A stretch of 64,000 nt of DNA, taken from Coriaria nepalensis (lineage: Eukaryota > Streptophyta > Magnoliopsida > Cucurbitales > Coriariaceae). The notes under the pieces were generated by a model that saw only the letters and a list, made by a program, of their open reading frames with translations, had not been told where the DNA came from and ran no database searches. Positions 10,951 to 21,869 of the stretch are shown piece after piece. The translations under genes and the position numbers were made by a program. The first letter of the stretch is position 1; the number at the start of each line of letters is the position of its first letter. The stretch covers positions 28,588,642-28,652,641 of the forward strand of contig CP114483.1 of NCBI GenBank assembly GCA_027186245.1. The letters run 5' to 3'.

Positions 10951-13900
10951 TCCTTGGTGCACTTAGGACCAAGGTCGTTAAAGAACCTAAGGTGCCAAAG
11001 AAGGGATCCATGTATGTCGGGATAGACGTTGTAGATTTAGGAGCAACTGATAATTTCATTAAGGCTAACGTTACGAAAAAGCTCGGTCTCAAGTTATCCA
11101 AGTCGTCTGGCTTCATCAAGGTAGTCAACTCGAAGGCATTGCCAATCACGAGGATAGCCGATGCAAAGACCAAGGTGGGACAATGGTCAGGAGTCATAAA
11201 GTTCACAGTCATTCCAATGGATGACTACGACGTGGTGCTTGGGCTAGATTGGCAAGATCAGGTCAAGGCTTGTCTTATGCCTTATGCTAATTCAATTATG
11301 ATTATGGATGCAGGTTCTCCGTGCATGGTCCCAGTCTCAAGAGAGACATGGCTGGGGACCAAGGTGTTGTCTACTATACAGCTATGCAAGGGATTGAAGC
11401 GGGAGGAAGAGACCTACCTTGCAACTTTATAGGTGGACGAGGGCAAGCCATCTAAAGAAAGGGCGATTCCGAAAGAAGTGCAAGGAGTACTTAAGGAGTT
11501 CTTAGACGTTATGCCACCAGAACTCCCAAAGAAGTTTCCACCTAGGAGGGAGGTGGATCACAAACTGGAGTTGGTGGAAGGAGCAAAGCCACCAGCCATG
11601 GCACCTTATCGCATAGCACCACCCTAGTTAGAAGAGTTGAGGGAGTGACTCAAAGAGATGCTCGAAGCATAGTTCATTCGACCATCTAAAGCCCCATATG
11701 GTGCACCTATACTGTTCCAAAAGAAGGTTGATGGGTCTTTGAGGTTGTACATCGACTATCGAGCACTCAACAAGCTCATGGTGAAGAACAAATATCTGAT
11801 TCCTCTCATAGCGGATTTGTTCAATCAACTTGGAGTGCAAGATACTTCTCTAAGCTAGACTTACGATTAGGGTATTGCCAAGTCAGGATAGTGGAAGGGG
11901 ATGAAGATAAGACCGCTTGTGTGACGCAGTATGGTTCTTATGAGTCCTAGTTATGCCCTTCGGCCTCATTAATGCACCGGCCACATTTTGTACACTGATG
12001 AACACGATACTTGCTTCGTTCCTTGACAAGTTTGTGGTTGTTTATCTTGATGGTATTGTTGTTTATAGCCACACCTTGGAGGACCATATTGAGCATTTGA
12101 GGAAGGTCTTCCAAGTCTTGAAGAAGAACGAGCTCTATGTCAAGAGGGAGAAGTGCTCATTTGCACAAGAGGAGGTGCATTTCCTCGGCCAAGATCCGGG
12201 GAGGGTGGATCATGATGGATATAGCCAAGATTTAAGCCATACATGAGTGGGAACCTCCGAAAAGGGTGACGGAGGTTCAGTCTTTCTTGGGCCTCACTAA
12301 CTGCTATAGACGGTTCATCAAGGGGTATTCCAACATCACTACTCCTTTGACGGACATGCTAAAGAAAATGACGACATGGGAGTAGGGGCAAAAGTGCCAG
12401 AAGGCATTCGATCGGTTAAAGAGGGCAATCGTAGAGGAACCCATCCTAGCCCTTCCCGACTACACCAAGCCATATGAGGTGCAAACCGATGCCTCTAACT
12501 TTTCCATTGGGGGAGTCTTGATGCAGGAAGGCCATCCGATTGCATATGAGAGTCGAAAGCTTAATGATATAGAGAGATGATATACAGTCCAAGAAAAGGA
12601 GATGATGGCAGTCATTCATTGCCTTCGGACATGGCGACATTACTTGTTAGGGTCAAAGTTCGTAGTGAAGATGGACAATGTTGCCACAAGTTACTTTCAA
12701 ACCCAAAAGAAGTTGTCACCTAAGCAAGCACGGTGGCAAGATTTTCTTGCGGAGTTTGACTATGTATTGGAGTATAAGCCAGGGAAGGCCAACCCAGTCG
12801 CAGATGCTTTGAGCCGTAGAGTGAAGTTGGCGGCCATAAGTCGGCCCGAGTGTCCGATGCTTGATAGGATCAAGGAAGGCATAAAGCAAGATCCTATGGC
12901 AAAGAATCTTATGGAGTACGCTAAGGATGGCAAGACTAGGCAATTTTGGCTCAAAGATGCTTTAGTATACACCAAGGGCGAAGGGGTGTTCGTGCCAAGA
13001 TGGGGAAATCTTCGGTGGGAAATCATTAAGGAATGCCATGATTCAAAATGGGTAGGACATCCAGGTATTTTTCGTACAATGGCGCTCATCGTTGATGGGT
13101 ATTATTGGCCACATATGAAAATGACATAGAAGCCTATGTGAAGACTTGTCTAGTGTGCCAACAAGACAAGGTCGATCTACACCAACCGGCAGGATTCCTA
13201 GAGCCACTTCCCATTCTAGAGCGTGCTTGGGAGACTTTCTCCATGGATTTCACTACGTGTCTCCTGAGGTCGAAAGGATACGGGACAATCATTATGGTAG
13301 TGGATCGATTCTCTAAGTATGTGATGTTCATCCTGGCTTCTCCCGATGTCACCGCCAATGAGATGGCTCGGTTATTCCTAAAGCATGTGGTGAAGCTTTG
13401 GGGTGTGCCCAAACCATTGTGAGGGACCGAGACCCACGGTTCACCAGGAGATTTTGGACAGAGTTGTTTAAGTTACTTGGGTCAAACTTGAACTTCTCCA
13501 CGAGTTTTCATCCTCAGACCGACGGCCAAATGGAGAGAGTGAATGGGTTGTTGGAGCTTTACTTAAGACACTACGTGAGTGCCAACTAAAAGGATTGGGC
13601 CAAGTTGTTAGACACGGCACAATTCTCCTATAACCTATATCGGAGTGAGTCAACAGGGAAGAGTCCTTTCGAGCTAGGTCACCAACCCTTGACTCCAAAT
13701 GCGGTAACATTGGGCTACATGGGAAAGAGTCCAGTGGCATACAAATTTTCCAAAGGACTACAATAAGAGATAGACATGGCTCGTGCCCACTTGAGGAAGG
13801 CATCAAAGAAGATGAAGAAATGGGCCGATTTTAAGCGAATGGCATTGGAATTCCAAGAAGGAGATCGTGTCATGGTGAAACTCTAGCCTCAACAATTCAA

Positions 13901-14320
13901 GTCGTTGAGGGCGGTGTATAAGGGGTTGATCCGACGGTATGAGGGGCCATTCAAGATCATTCAACGAGTTGGCAAAGTCTCCTACAAGTTAGAGTTATCT
14001 TCGAAGTTACGGATTCATCCGGTGTTTCATGTGAGTCTCTTGAAGCCTTATCATGAAGACCAGGATGAACCTAGTCGAGGGGTGTCCAAGCGGGCACCAA
14101 CAGTGGTGGTTACTTCTTATGACAGAAAAATTGAAGAAATCCTCGCGGATAGAATCATGAGGAAGCGAGGCATGCTGAGCTACAAAGAATACCTCGTTCA
14201 ATGGAAGAGAGTCCCAGAGAATGAGGCTAGTTGAGAGCACGAAGACTTGTTGTGGAAATTCAAAAATTGTATTGAGCGATTCGAGCTTGAATGGACGACG
14301 GAGGCGTCACCCGAATAGGT
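10951..14320 (+). pseudogene. pol of gypsy element: PR-RT-RNaseH-INT-chromodomain (broken)
   Basis: The protease motif at 11,034 reads D-L-G-A-T, where D-S/T-G-A is expected. RT follows, with [12 protein letters not shown] near 11,740, MPFGLINAPATF at 11,953, and a catalytic box of YLDG at 12,043-12,054 instead of YxDD. RNase H (TDAS near 12,490, then KEMMAVIHCLRTWRHYLLG) runs to about 12,820. Integrase has an HxxxH...CxxC head at 13,037-13,170 and a core with the expected D residues (MDFTTC, HPQTDGQMERVN). The chromodomain near 14,130-14,300 (RKIEEILADRIM...) has its conserved W replaced by TGA at 14,232. In-frame stops are mostly TAG or TGA where Q, R or W is expected. Confidence 0.9.
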
Positions 14321-14329
14321 GGGGGAGCT
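14313..14329 (+). other. Polypurine tract
   Basis: GAATAGGTGGGGGAGCT directly precedes the 3' LTR and is the expected plus-strand primer site of an LTR element. Confidence 0.8.
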
Positions 14330-14782
14330 TGTCACGGATTGCCTTACTTGATAAGAAAGGTGGAGGAGGCTTCACAGAAGAGTCTAGAAACTTCTGGACT
14401 TCTCTAGGATTCTCTAAGGTTTCCTACACACTTGTGGAATTCTCTAGAACCTTGTACATTCTTCTAGTATCTTGTAGAATAGTAGATGTTTGTATGGAAG
14501 TCTCTAGAAGATAGATTGTAGCCGTTAGATCGAGTTGATCTTAACCATCCATTTCAAGGTGGGCGTCTATATAAGGAGGAGTCCTCCTCATTTGTAAATC
14601 ATCCTCAAATACTAGCATTCTAGTAATATAAAGAGTTCTTTATTCTCTCTAGCTTAAGTGTTCTTCTAAGTCTTCAAGCAAACCTCTTGGCAAGGTTCGG
14701 TTAGGCTGACTTGGTTACTTAGAGGAGTGTCAAGTGCCACATGGGGCGTCTAAGTTCGGAGTGAAACTTTATGCACGTGACA
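14330..14782 (+). repeat. 3' LTR of gypsy element
   Basis: It starts TGTCACGGATTGCC and ends CACGTGACA. It is collinear with the 5' LTR, with scattered substitutions and small indels, including an extra ~10 bp near 14,410. The TATA-like box is TCTATATAAGGAGG near 14,567. Confidence 0.93.
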
Positions 14783-15564
14783 GTAGGCTTGCTTTGAGCA
14801 CTCTAATTTCTTCAAAGTAACAGCGCTGGAGGCACGACCCGGCCAGTTAAGGTCAGGAGCGCATTCCCAATAGAAGGGACGAGCAGACTGGTGCACACCA
14901 TTGGTGGACCGATCGGCTAGACCCAAGGTCCAACTACGAGCTTTTTAACTGTAACAACTTAAATATATGTTATTGGAACTGGAATTACCACGACTGCTGG
15001 CACTAGACTTGCCCTCTAATGAATCCTCGTTAAGGGATTTAGATTGTACTCATTCTAATTACCAAACTTAAAGAGCCCGGTATTGTTATTTATTGTCACT
15101 ACCTCCCCGTGTCAGGATTGGGTAATTTGCGCGCTTGCTGCCTTCCTTGGATGTGGTAGCCGTTTCTCAGGGTCCCTCTTCGAAATCGAACCCTAATTCT
15201 CCGTCAGCCGCCACCACCGTAGGCCACTATCCTACCATCGAAAGTTGATAGGGCAGAAATTTGAATGATGCGTCGCCGGCACGATGGCCATGCGATCCGT
15301 CAAGTTATCATGAATCATCATAGCAACAGGCTAGGCCCGCATCAACCTTTTATCTAATAAATGCATCCCTTCCAAAAGTTGGGGTTTGTTGCACGTATTA
15401 GCTCTAGAATTACTATGGTTATCCGAGTAGCAAATACCAGCAAACAAACTATAACTGATTTAATGAGCCATTCGCAGTTTCACAGTCTGAATTAGTTCAT
15501 ACTTGAACATGCATGGCTTAATCTTTGAGACAAGCATATGACTATTGGCAGGATCAACCAGGTA
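14783..15564 (-). pseudogene. 18S rRNA copy 2, 5' part
   Basis: It continues 8646-9253 across the gypsy insertion and runs to the 18S 5' end at 15,564 (TACCTGGTTGATCCTGCCA with changes further in). Together the two parts cover about 1,390 nt from nt 1. The ~60 nt missing between the two pieces of copy 1 are present here (15,251-15,306). Base changes again favour loss of CpG. Confidence 0.93.
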
Positions 15565-16667
15565 GCTTTCCTTCGAGATGTCGATACCGTGCGACCGCCA
15601 CCGCACTGTGATCCAGAGAGATTGACACAGACCCGAACATCATTTTTATTGGGCGTAGATGCTCGAATAGGACGCACGGAGGCCGATGACACCCGTCGTC
15701 CACATCACATACTGCATCCGAGAGATCGAGCTATGTGATACTGGCCACGACAGCCCCACTTGTGGTGCGAGCATCGCGGACCGCATCAATAGCCATCACG
15801 TTTGTCGCGCTCCCAAAAGGACTATGGACTCAAAATAAGCAACCGACTATTGTTTTCCTTCACATAAAGGTAAGCAGCACAGGAACCCGTCCGAGCAACG
15901 GGGGTCAGAACTAACCCGAAACACTTCATTGAGAAGGCGATGAGCGAGCAATTTGATGCTGGAGCACGGAGCCTACCCAAGCCAATACACCCGAAGACCA
16001 ATCACACGACCTTCGCATACACTACCCCAAACCTGCAGGAAGCTAACGATGCCGGGCAGTGCGAGGCATGCCGGGCAGTGCGAGGCATGCCGGGCAAGAG
16101 GAAGCGTCGATGGGGGAATGAGATAGAATCACTAGGTCATGTTTTCCTAGGAGGGGATGGCTCACACCGGTCCAAGCAGCCACGATGAGGGATCTAGACA
16201 AAGTGACGACCCTCCCGAGGGAGTCCGCCCATGCCATCATCGAGTTCATCGCGACAATTGGGAGATAAAGCTATGTACTGCGGGCCACTCAACCCCACTT
16301 GTGGTGGAAGAATTATGGAATGCAGTAAGTAGCTCTTACAGAACGAACTGAAAGACATGCGCAGCAGGGCGACACGCACGACACCCTGCAATGAGCTCAA
16401 ATCGATGCTACTACGAACCCCATGCCCACCGAGGGTAAGTGTAAGCAACGCCTCACACGCCATCAACCCCGCTGCGGAACCACATGCGCATACGAACCCA
16501 AAGCCACCGCCGGGGGCCGTCGCATCGAAATATTGCGCTCATTCGGCTATAATCACACAGTGCGCAAGGATAGCCAAAATCTCGCAACTCCGACTTGATG
16601 GTCGTTGGTAGCGGCGCCGGATAGGCGGTGGCACCGCGGTGCCCCGTGCGCGCCCACATGTGGCCCA
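15565..16667 (-). repeat. rDNA external transcribed spacer, second unit
   Basis: The first 350 bp match 1272-1625, confirming that this is the natural sequence upstream of 18S. One 685-type subrepeat starts at 15,929. The spacer is about 1.1 kb from the 18S start to the promoter-like block at 16,668, a plausible size for a plant 5' ETS. A 17-bp motif, GGCAGTGCGAGGCATGCC, is doubled at 16,065-16,092. Confidence 0.7.
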
Positions 16668-16749
16668 TACCCCTCCCCCCCTATAATAGAATATTTAACA
16701 TTTTGCCCTCTAGCAGGGGTGGACATCAAAAAGGGGTGAGGAGCCACTA
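16668..16749 (-). promoter_or_regulatory. Pol I promoter-like block, copy 5
   Basis: The - strand reads TATTATAGGGGGGAGGGG, directed at the 18S start 1.1 kb away. Of the seven copies it has the best combination of core match, G run and distance to an 18S start. Activity today is doubtful, because the 18S below it is interrupted. Confidence 0.5.
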
Positions 16750-17910
16750 GGGAAAGCTCCTGCGCACACGCGATGGCTGTCAGGGATAACGCCCGTGCGC
16801 TGGGTGCCCCTGATAGCCCCGTGCACGCTGGCAGCTCCGGGAGAGATCCGCGGCAACGCGACATGCACGACACCCCCATAACAAGATCGAATTGATGCTA
16901 CTACGAAGCCCACACCCACCGAGGATAAGCGCAAGCAACGCCTCACATGCCATCAACCCCACCGCAGAAGCACCCGCACATACGAACCCGAGGCCGCCAC
17001 CGTCCACCGCCGCATCAAAGTATTGTATTCATTCAAATATAATCACGATGTGCTTAAGGCTAGCAAATATCCAGCAACTTCGACTTGACGACCGATGATC
17101 GAAACCTAAAGAACTTCAATGAGAAGGCAATGAGCAAGCAGTTCGATTCCAGAGCACGGAGCCTGCTAACCCAATACACCCAACACCACTCACGCGACTT
17201 TCGCATACACTACCCTAAACCCGCACGAAGCTAACGATGCCAGGCAGCGCGAGGCATGCCGGGCGATAGGAAGCGTCGTAGGGGGAATGGGATAGATTCA
17301 CTAGGTCATGCTTTCCCGGGAGGGGACGGCTCGCACTAGTCCAAGCAGCCACGACAAGGGATCTAGACAAGGTGACGAGCCTCCTGAGGGAGTCGGCCCA
17401 TGCCATCATCGAGCTCATCGTGACAACCGGGAGATCAAGTTGCGTACTGTGGGACACTCAACCCCACTTGTGGTGGAAGAATTATGGAATGTAGTAAACA
17501 GCTCTTACGGAACGAATCGAAAGACATCCACAGCAGGGCAACACACACAACACCCCCCCCCCCCAACGATCTCAAATCGATGCTACTACGAAGCCCACGC
17601 CCACCGAGTGTAAGCGCAAGCAATACCTCACATGCCATCAACCCCGCCGCGGAAAGACCTGCGCATATGAACCTAACGCCGCAGCCCTCCGCCGCCACCG
17701 GGGGCCATCGCATCGAAACATTGTGCTCATTCGGCTGGAATCACGCAGTGCGCAAGGCTAGCCAAAATCCCGTAACTCTGACTTGATGACAGCGGGCAGC
17801 GGCGACGGACCGGCGGTGGCATCACGGTGACCCGTGCTCACGGACATACCCCATGGGTGGCATGTGGGTTCGTACAGCGGGGGAGCCTCGGGTGCACCCA
17901 AGCAGGCACC
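16750..17910 (-). repeat. Spacer/ETS long repeat (~1.2 kb), unit 1
   Basis: A ~1.2-kb unit, made of one 685-type subrepeat, part of another and one promoter-like block, starts near 15,929 and repeats at 17,119 and 18,328 (periods about 1190 and 1209). All landmarks of the left array are present (GGGATCTAGACAAGGTGACG, CACTTGTGGTGGAAGAATTA). Open frames are repeat artefacts. Confidence 0.65.
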
Positions 17911-17992
17911 ATACCCCCCTCCCCCCTATAATATAATATTTCACATTGTGCCCTCTAGCAGGGGTGGACATCAAAAATGGGTGAGGAGCCAC
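17911..17992 (-). promoter_or_regulatory. Pol I promoter-like block, copy 6
   Basis: The - strand reads TATATTATAGGGGGGAGGGG within the conserved block, in the same orientation as the other copies. Lying upstream of copy 5, it would be a spacer promoter rather than the gene promoter. Confidence 0.45.
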
Positions 17993-18930
17993 TAGGTATA
18001 GCGCCTGCACGTGCGCAATGGCTATCAGGGACAGTGCCCGTGTGCGCTGGCAGCTCCGGGAGACATCCGCAGCAAGGTGACACACACGACACCCCCGCAA
18101 CAAGATCAAATCGATGCTACTACGAAGCCCACACCCACCGAGGGTAAGCAAAAGCAATGCCTCACACACCATTAACCCCATCGTGGAAGCACCTGCACAT
18201 ACAAACTCGAGGCTGCCGCCACATCAAATTATTGCATTCATTCAAATAGAATCAAGCCATGCGTAAGGCTAGCGAATATCCCGCAACTTCGACTTAACGG
18301 GTGGCACTCGCAAGTTGAAGAACTTCGATGAGAAGGCGATGAGCGAGCAGTTCTATGCCGGAACATGGAGCCTGCCTAACCCAATACACCCGAAGACCAC
18401 TCACACGACCTTCGCATACACTTCCCCAAACCCGCACGAAGCTAACGACACTAGGCAGCGCGAGGCATGCCAGGCGAGAGGAAGCGTCGCAGGCGGAACA
18501 TGATAGATTCATTAGGTCGCGCTTTCCCGAGAAGGGACGGCTCGCACCAGTCCTAGCAGCCATGATGAGGGATCTAGACAAGGTGACGACCCTCTCGAGG
18601 GAGTCGGCCCATGCCATCATCGAGCTCATCGCAACAACTGGGAGATCAACCTGCGTATTGCGGGACACTCAACCCCACTTGTGGTGGACGAATTGTGGAA
18701 CGCAATAAAACATCTCTTATGGAATGAACCAGAGAACATCTATGGCAGGGCGACATGCACGACACCCCGGCAACGAGCTCGACTCGATGCTACTACGAAG
18801 CCCACACCCACCGAGGGTAAGCGCAAGCAACGCCTCACACGCCATCAAGCCCACCGCGGAAGCACCCGCGCATATGAACCCAAGGCCGCCGCCGCCGGGA
18901 GAGCCTCGGGTGGCACCCAAGCAAGCACCA
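17993..18930 (-). repeat. Spacer/ETS long repeat, unit 2
   Basis: This is the second copy of the ~1.2-kb unit, collinear with 16,750-17,910 apart from small deletions. No gene is seen. Confidence 0.65.
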
Positions 18931-19012
18931 TACCCCCCCCCCCCCTATAATAGAATATTTCACATTTTCCCCTCTAGCAGGGGTAGACATCAAAAACGGG
19001 TGAGGAGCCACT
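18931..19012 (-). promoter_or_regulatory. Pol I promoter-like block, copy 7
   Basis: The - strand reads TATTATAGGGGGGGGGG in the conserved block. It is the outermost copy and borders the short GC-rich repeats, the order also seen at 4381-4740. Confidence 0.45.
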
Positions 19013-19687
19013 AAAATTTTCACAACCAATTTTGGGGCGCGTTGGCTGTCACGACAGCGCTTGCACGCGCGCTGGGGGAGCCCCTAACAGCCGTGCGCAC
19101 GCTCTGGGTGCCCTGAACAGCCACCCACGCGCGTGTTGGGCACCCTCAATAATCGTGCGCTCTCTGGGTGCCCCCGACAGGCGCGTGCGCATGCACTAAG
19201 AGACCCCGACACCTGCACAAGCATGCTGGTTGTTCCTAACAGTGCCCGCGCATGCGTTGGGAGCCCCTAATAGCCGCCCGAATGCGCGCTGGGTGCCCTT
19301 GACAACCGCACACTCTCTGGGTGCCCCCGACAGGTGCACACGCGCGCTGAGAGCTCCCAACACCCGCACGCGCGCACTAGGTGTTCCGGACAGTGCCTGC
19401 GCGCATGCGCTAGGAGCCCCTGACAGTCGTGTGTACGTGCTGGGTTCCTCGAATAGCCGCCAGCATGTGCGCTGGGTGCCCCCGATATGCACATGTGCAC
19501 GCATTGACAGCCCCTGACACTTGCGCGCCCACGCTGGGTGTTCCCGACACCCGCACTCGCACACTATGTGTTCCCAAAAGCCGCCCACACGCGCTGGGTG
19601 CCCCCAACAGCTACCCGCGTGGGCCCTGTGAGCCCCTGAGAACCTCCAGTGTGCGTGGAGGGTGCCGGTGCCATCCTCGGGCCCTTT
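19013..19687. repeat. GC-rich short spacer repeats, array 3
   Basis: Roughly eighteen degenerate units of 33-36 bp of the same family as arrays 1 and 2. Rich in CpG and CACGCGCG-type alternating runs. A 205-codon - strand frame crosses it without any protein-like feature. Confidence 0.75.
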
Positions 19688-19950
19688 TTTATGCATCTTA
19701 TGCACGTCACTATCAAGTAAACATTCAGAATTACATTCCAGAGACATCGAAGTTACGGGCGTCACAAGCATGCAAGCATGCAAGTGCCAAGTGCCACGTG
19801 CCACGCCCAACACCCACGCCTCGCGAGCGTGGGCGGCCGCGCTAATGCGTGTGGTCTTTGATTGCCACCCGATGGCGGCATGTGTCGGGGTGTGTCAGCG
19901 GGTGTCGAGGTATGTCGGCGGCGTGTGTTGGCGTGTGTCAGGGGGCTTTG
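19688..19950. repeat. Conserved spacer block, copy 3
   Basis: Begins TTATGCATCTTATGCACGTC, collinear with 4741-4990 and 6786-7060, and ends in GTGTCGGGGTGTGTC minisatellite. The rDNA-derived GC-rich sequence stops abruptly at about 19,950, where AT-rich DNA begins. Confidence 0.6.
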
Positions 19951-20866
19951 AAAATTAGTTTTATGAATTATAGATGGATATATTATTATTTGGGATCATA
20001 CTTTTTTTTATATGATTTTCACATGTAAACGGTCTAAACTTAAATTTCATGAATACTTGAGATGATATTTATAGACCATATGATTTCATTTTGAAAATTT
20101 ATATATATATATATATTCTAAATATTATAAGGTATTTGAGATCGAAATCGTTTTAAAATATGTCTCAATCTCTAATATCAAAATTGGTACAAATATCTTA
20201 ATTGATATCGATACCAAAAATGGAACTAAGATTCCCCCAATCGAACTGAAGCTATTCGGCAACGGCTTGATTCGACTCTGCCCTAGCATCGAGGGCCATC
20301 ATTCATATGTAAACCTTAAATTAAACACTGAAGTATAATATTATATTAGAAACTTTTATAACACCACTAATATATAGGGATGATTAGGTAAATACAATTA
20401 AGTGAGAATTCTTTTTGCAAGATAGACTCATTTTGAAAAATCATAAGCATGTTTGGCTCTAAGTATTTGGAAATGGGCCAGTTAGAGTCATAATGGCACA
20501 AGAACTCAATCCAACCAAAGCTGTAGAGCAATTTGATTCCAAGAAATCTCACTTTGGAGAGTCAGAACTCTTTACCAATTTTACAAAACCAACTAATCCC
20601 TATCAACTTGAGCATGGAGTTAACCCATAAAATGCTCAGTCATAGAACTCCTAACAAGATATAACTATAAAACTTGATCAAGAGTCAGGAAAATAGATCT
20701 GACCCAAAAATACACAATAGAATGAGAATATGTATAATAGCTAAGTGAATTATCTTACTAAACCTTAAATCTATTTTGTTTACCTAAAACACATGTTTCA
20801 CAAAAAATTAAGTGTAAGTAAGAGAATATGTACCTAGCAAGCCTTGCTTACCCAAAGTTTGCAAAC
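19951..20866. other. AT-rich DNA without recognised gene
   Basis: It separates two blocks of rDNA spacer. A short (AT)n run lies at 20,101. No open frame with protein features and no transposon end were recognised. It may be an insertion into the spacer, but no duplicated target is visible. Confidence 0.6.
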
Positions 20867-21326
20867 ATTTGTGGTTCATATCATGTACGTATACACTTGG
20901 AACACCGGACCCGCCAACACACGCTCGGTCTACAATTCTTCAATGGCACCGCTTTAGTTTGGTGTGTTGTATTTTATCATGTCGACTCATCCGCGTAAGG
21001 AGTTGAATGGGACACGGAGAGCTCAAGCCTGATGTTTTTAACCCTCTGAAAGTTCATTCTACCATATTAGGTACGTATACACTTGGAACACCGGACCCGC
21101 CAACACGTTCGTTCTCCAACTCTTCAATGACACCGCTTTAGTTCGGTGTGTTGTCTTTTTCTCATGTCGACTCACCCACGTAAGGAGGTGAATGGGACAC
21201 GGAAGGGCTCAAGTTCGATGTTTTTATCTCTCTGAAATTCACCAACCATGCACTTTCACTTGGTGACTCTCCCGACGCCGAGGCCGATTCGTAATTTTTC
21301 TCATGCCCACTTATCGATTCTCGATC
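20867..21326 (-). repeat. Isolated rDNA intergenic spacer fragment
   Basis: Two ~186-bp subrepeats (starts near 20,866 and 21,052) plus the segment ending TCATGCC.ACTTATCGATTCTCG match 7567-8022. This is the last rDNA-derived piece in the window. Confidence 0.8.
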
Positions 21327-21869
21327 ATGATGGAGCCTAATGATCAAGCAATTATGGGCCCTGAGGAAGTAAAATTCCCAAAGGGGTTTACTAGTTTCCA
21401 AGGGAGATGTGGCCAAGTCCGCCATGTAGACATTGATCACCTAATATTACTTCTTATGTGATATCACCAACAATCTTTCCGATATTAAAATTTTTAAATT
21501 AAAAAAAATGACAAATTTCATATATTTTATCTTTATTTCTTCTAAACCAAACATATCATATCTTCCCTTAATATATATATATATATTGGTGGGTAAAAAA
21601 TAGAAAAGTAAGAATTGAATGCAAAGGAACACATTACACATGAACAACTAGAAACTACCCCAAGTGCATCAAGTATTAGCAAAAGTAACATGCCCGGCTT
21701 TTCCCAACTCATGGTTGTTTCTAATTAGAGAATGGGCCAACTCAAGTTCATGATCAAGTTGTTTCTAATTCCTATTCTAGAGAGTTAAGGATTGGCCTTC
21801 TTTGTTTCCTTTTCATTGATACCATAGTTTTATGTATAAAGAAATAAATACTAATGTGGAATGAGATTC
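21327..21869. other. Intergenic AT-rich DNA
   Basis: No gene, repeat array or element end is recognised, apart from an (AT)n run near 21,573. Confidence 0.5.

Larger units (their letters stand above)
9254..14782 (+). mobile_element. Ty3/gypsy chromovirus, complete but decayed, inserted in 18S
   Basis: The 5.5-kb element has two LTRs (443 and 453 bp), an initiator-methionine tRNA primer site, gag, zinc knuckle, protease, RT, RNase H, integrase and a C-terminal chromodomain in that order, the chromovirus arrangement. LTR ends are TGTCACG...CGTGACA. The flanks are ATAG (left) and GTAG (right). The other 18S copy reads GCGTAGGC here, so a 4-bp GTAG target duplication with one CpG change in the left copy is likely. 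The two LTRs differ at several dozen positions by eye, so the insertion is old. Numerous in-frame stops and substitutions of catalytic residues make it inactive. The exact clade (such as Tekay, Reina or Galadriel) was not determined. Confidence 0.95.

Noticed and set aside
8646..15564. Functional 18S rRNA gene
   Set aside because: Lacks ~400 nt at the 3' end, is split by a 5.5-kb retrotransposon and carries substitutions in conserved positions.
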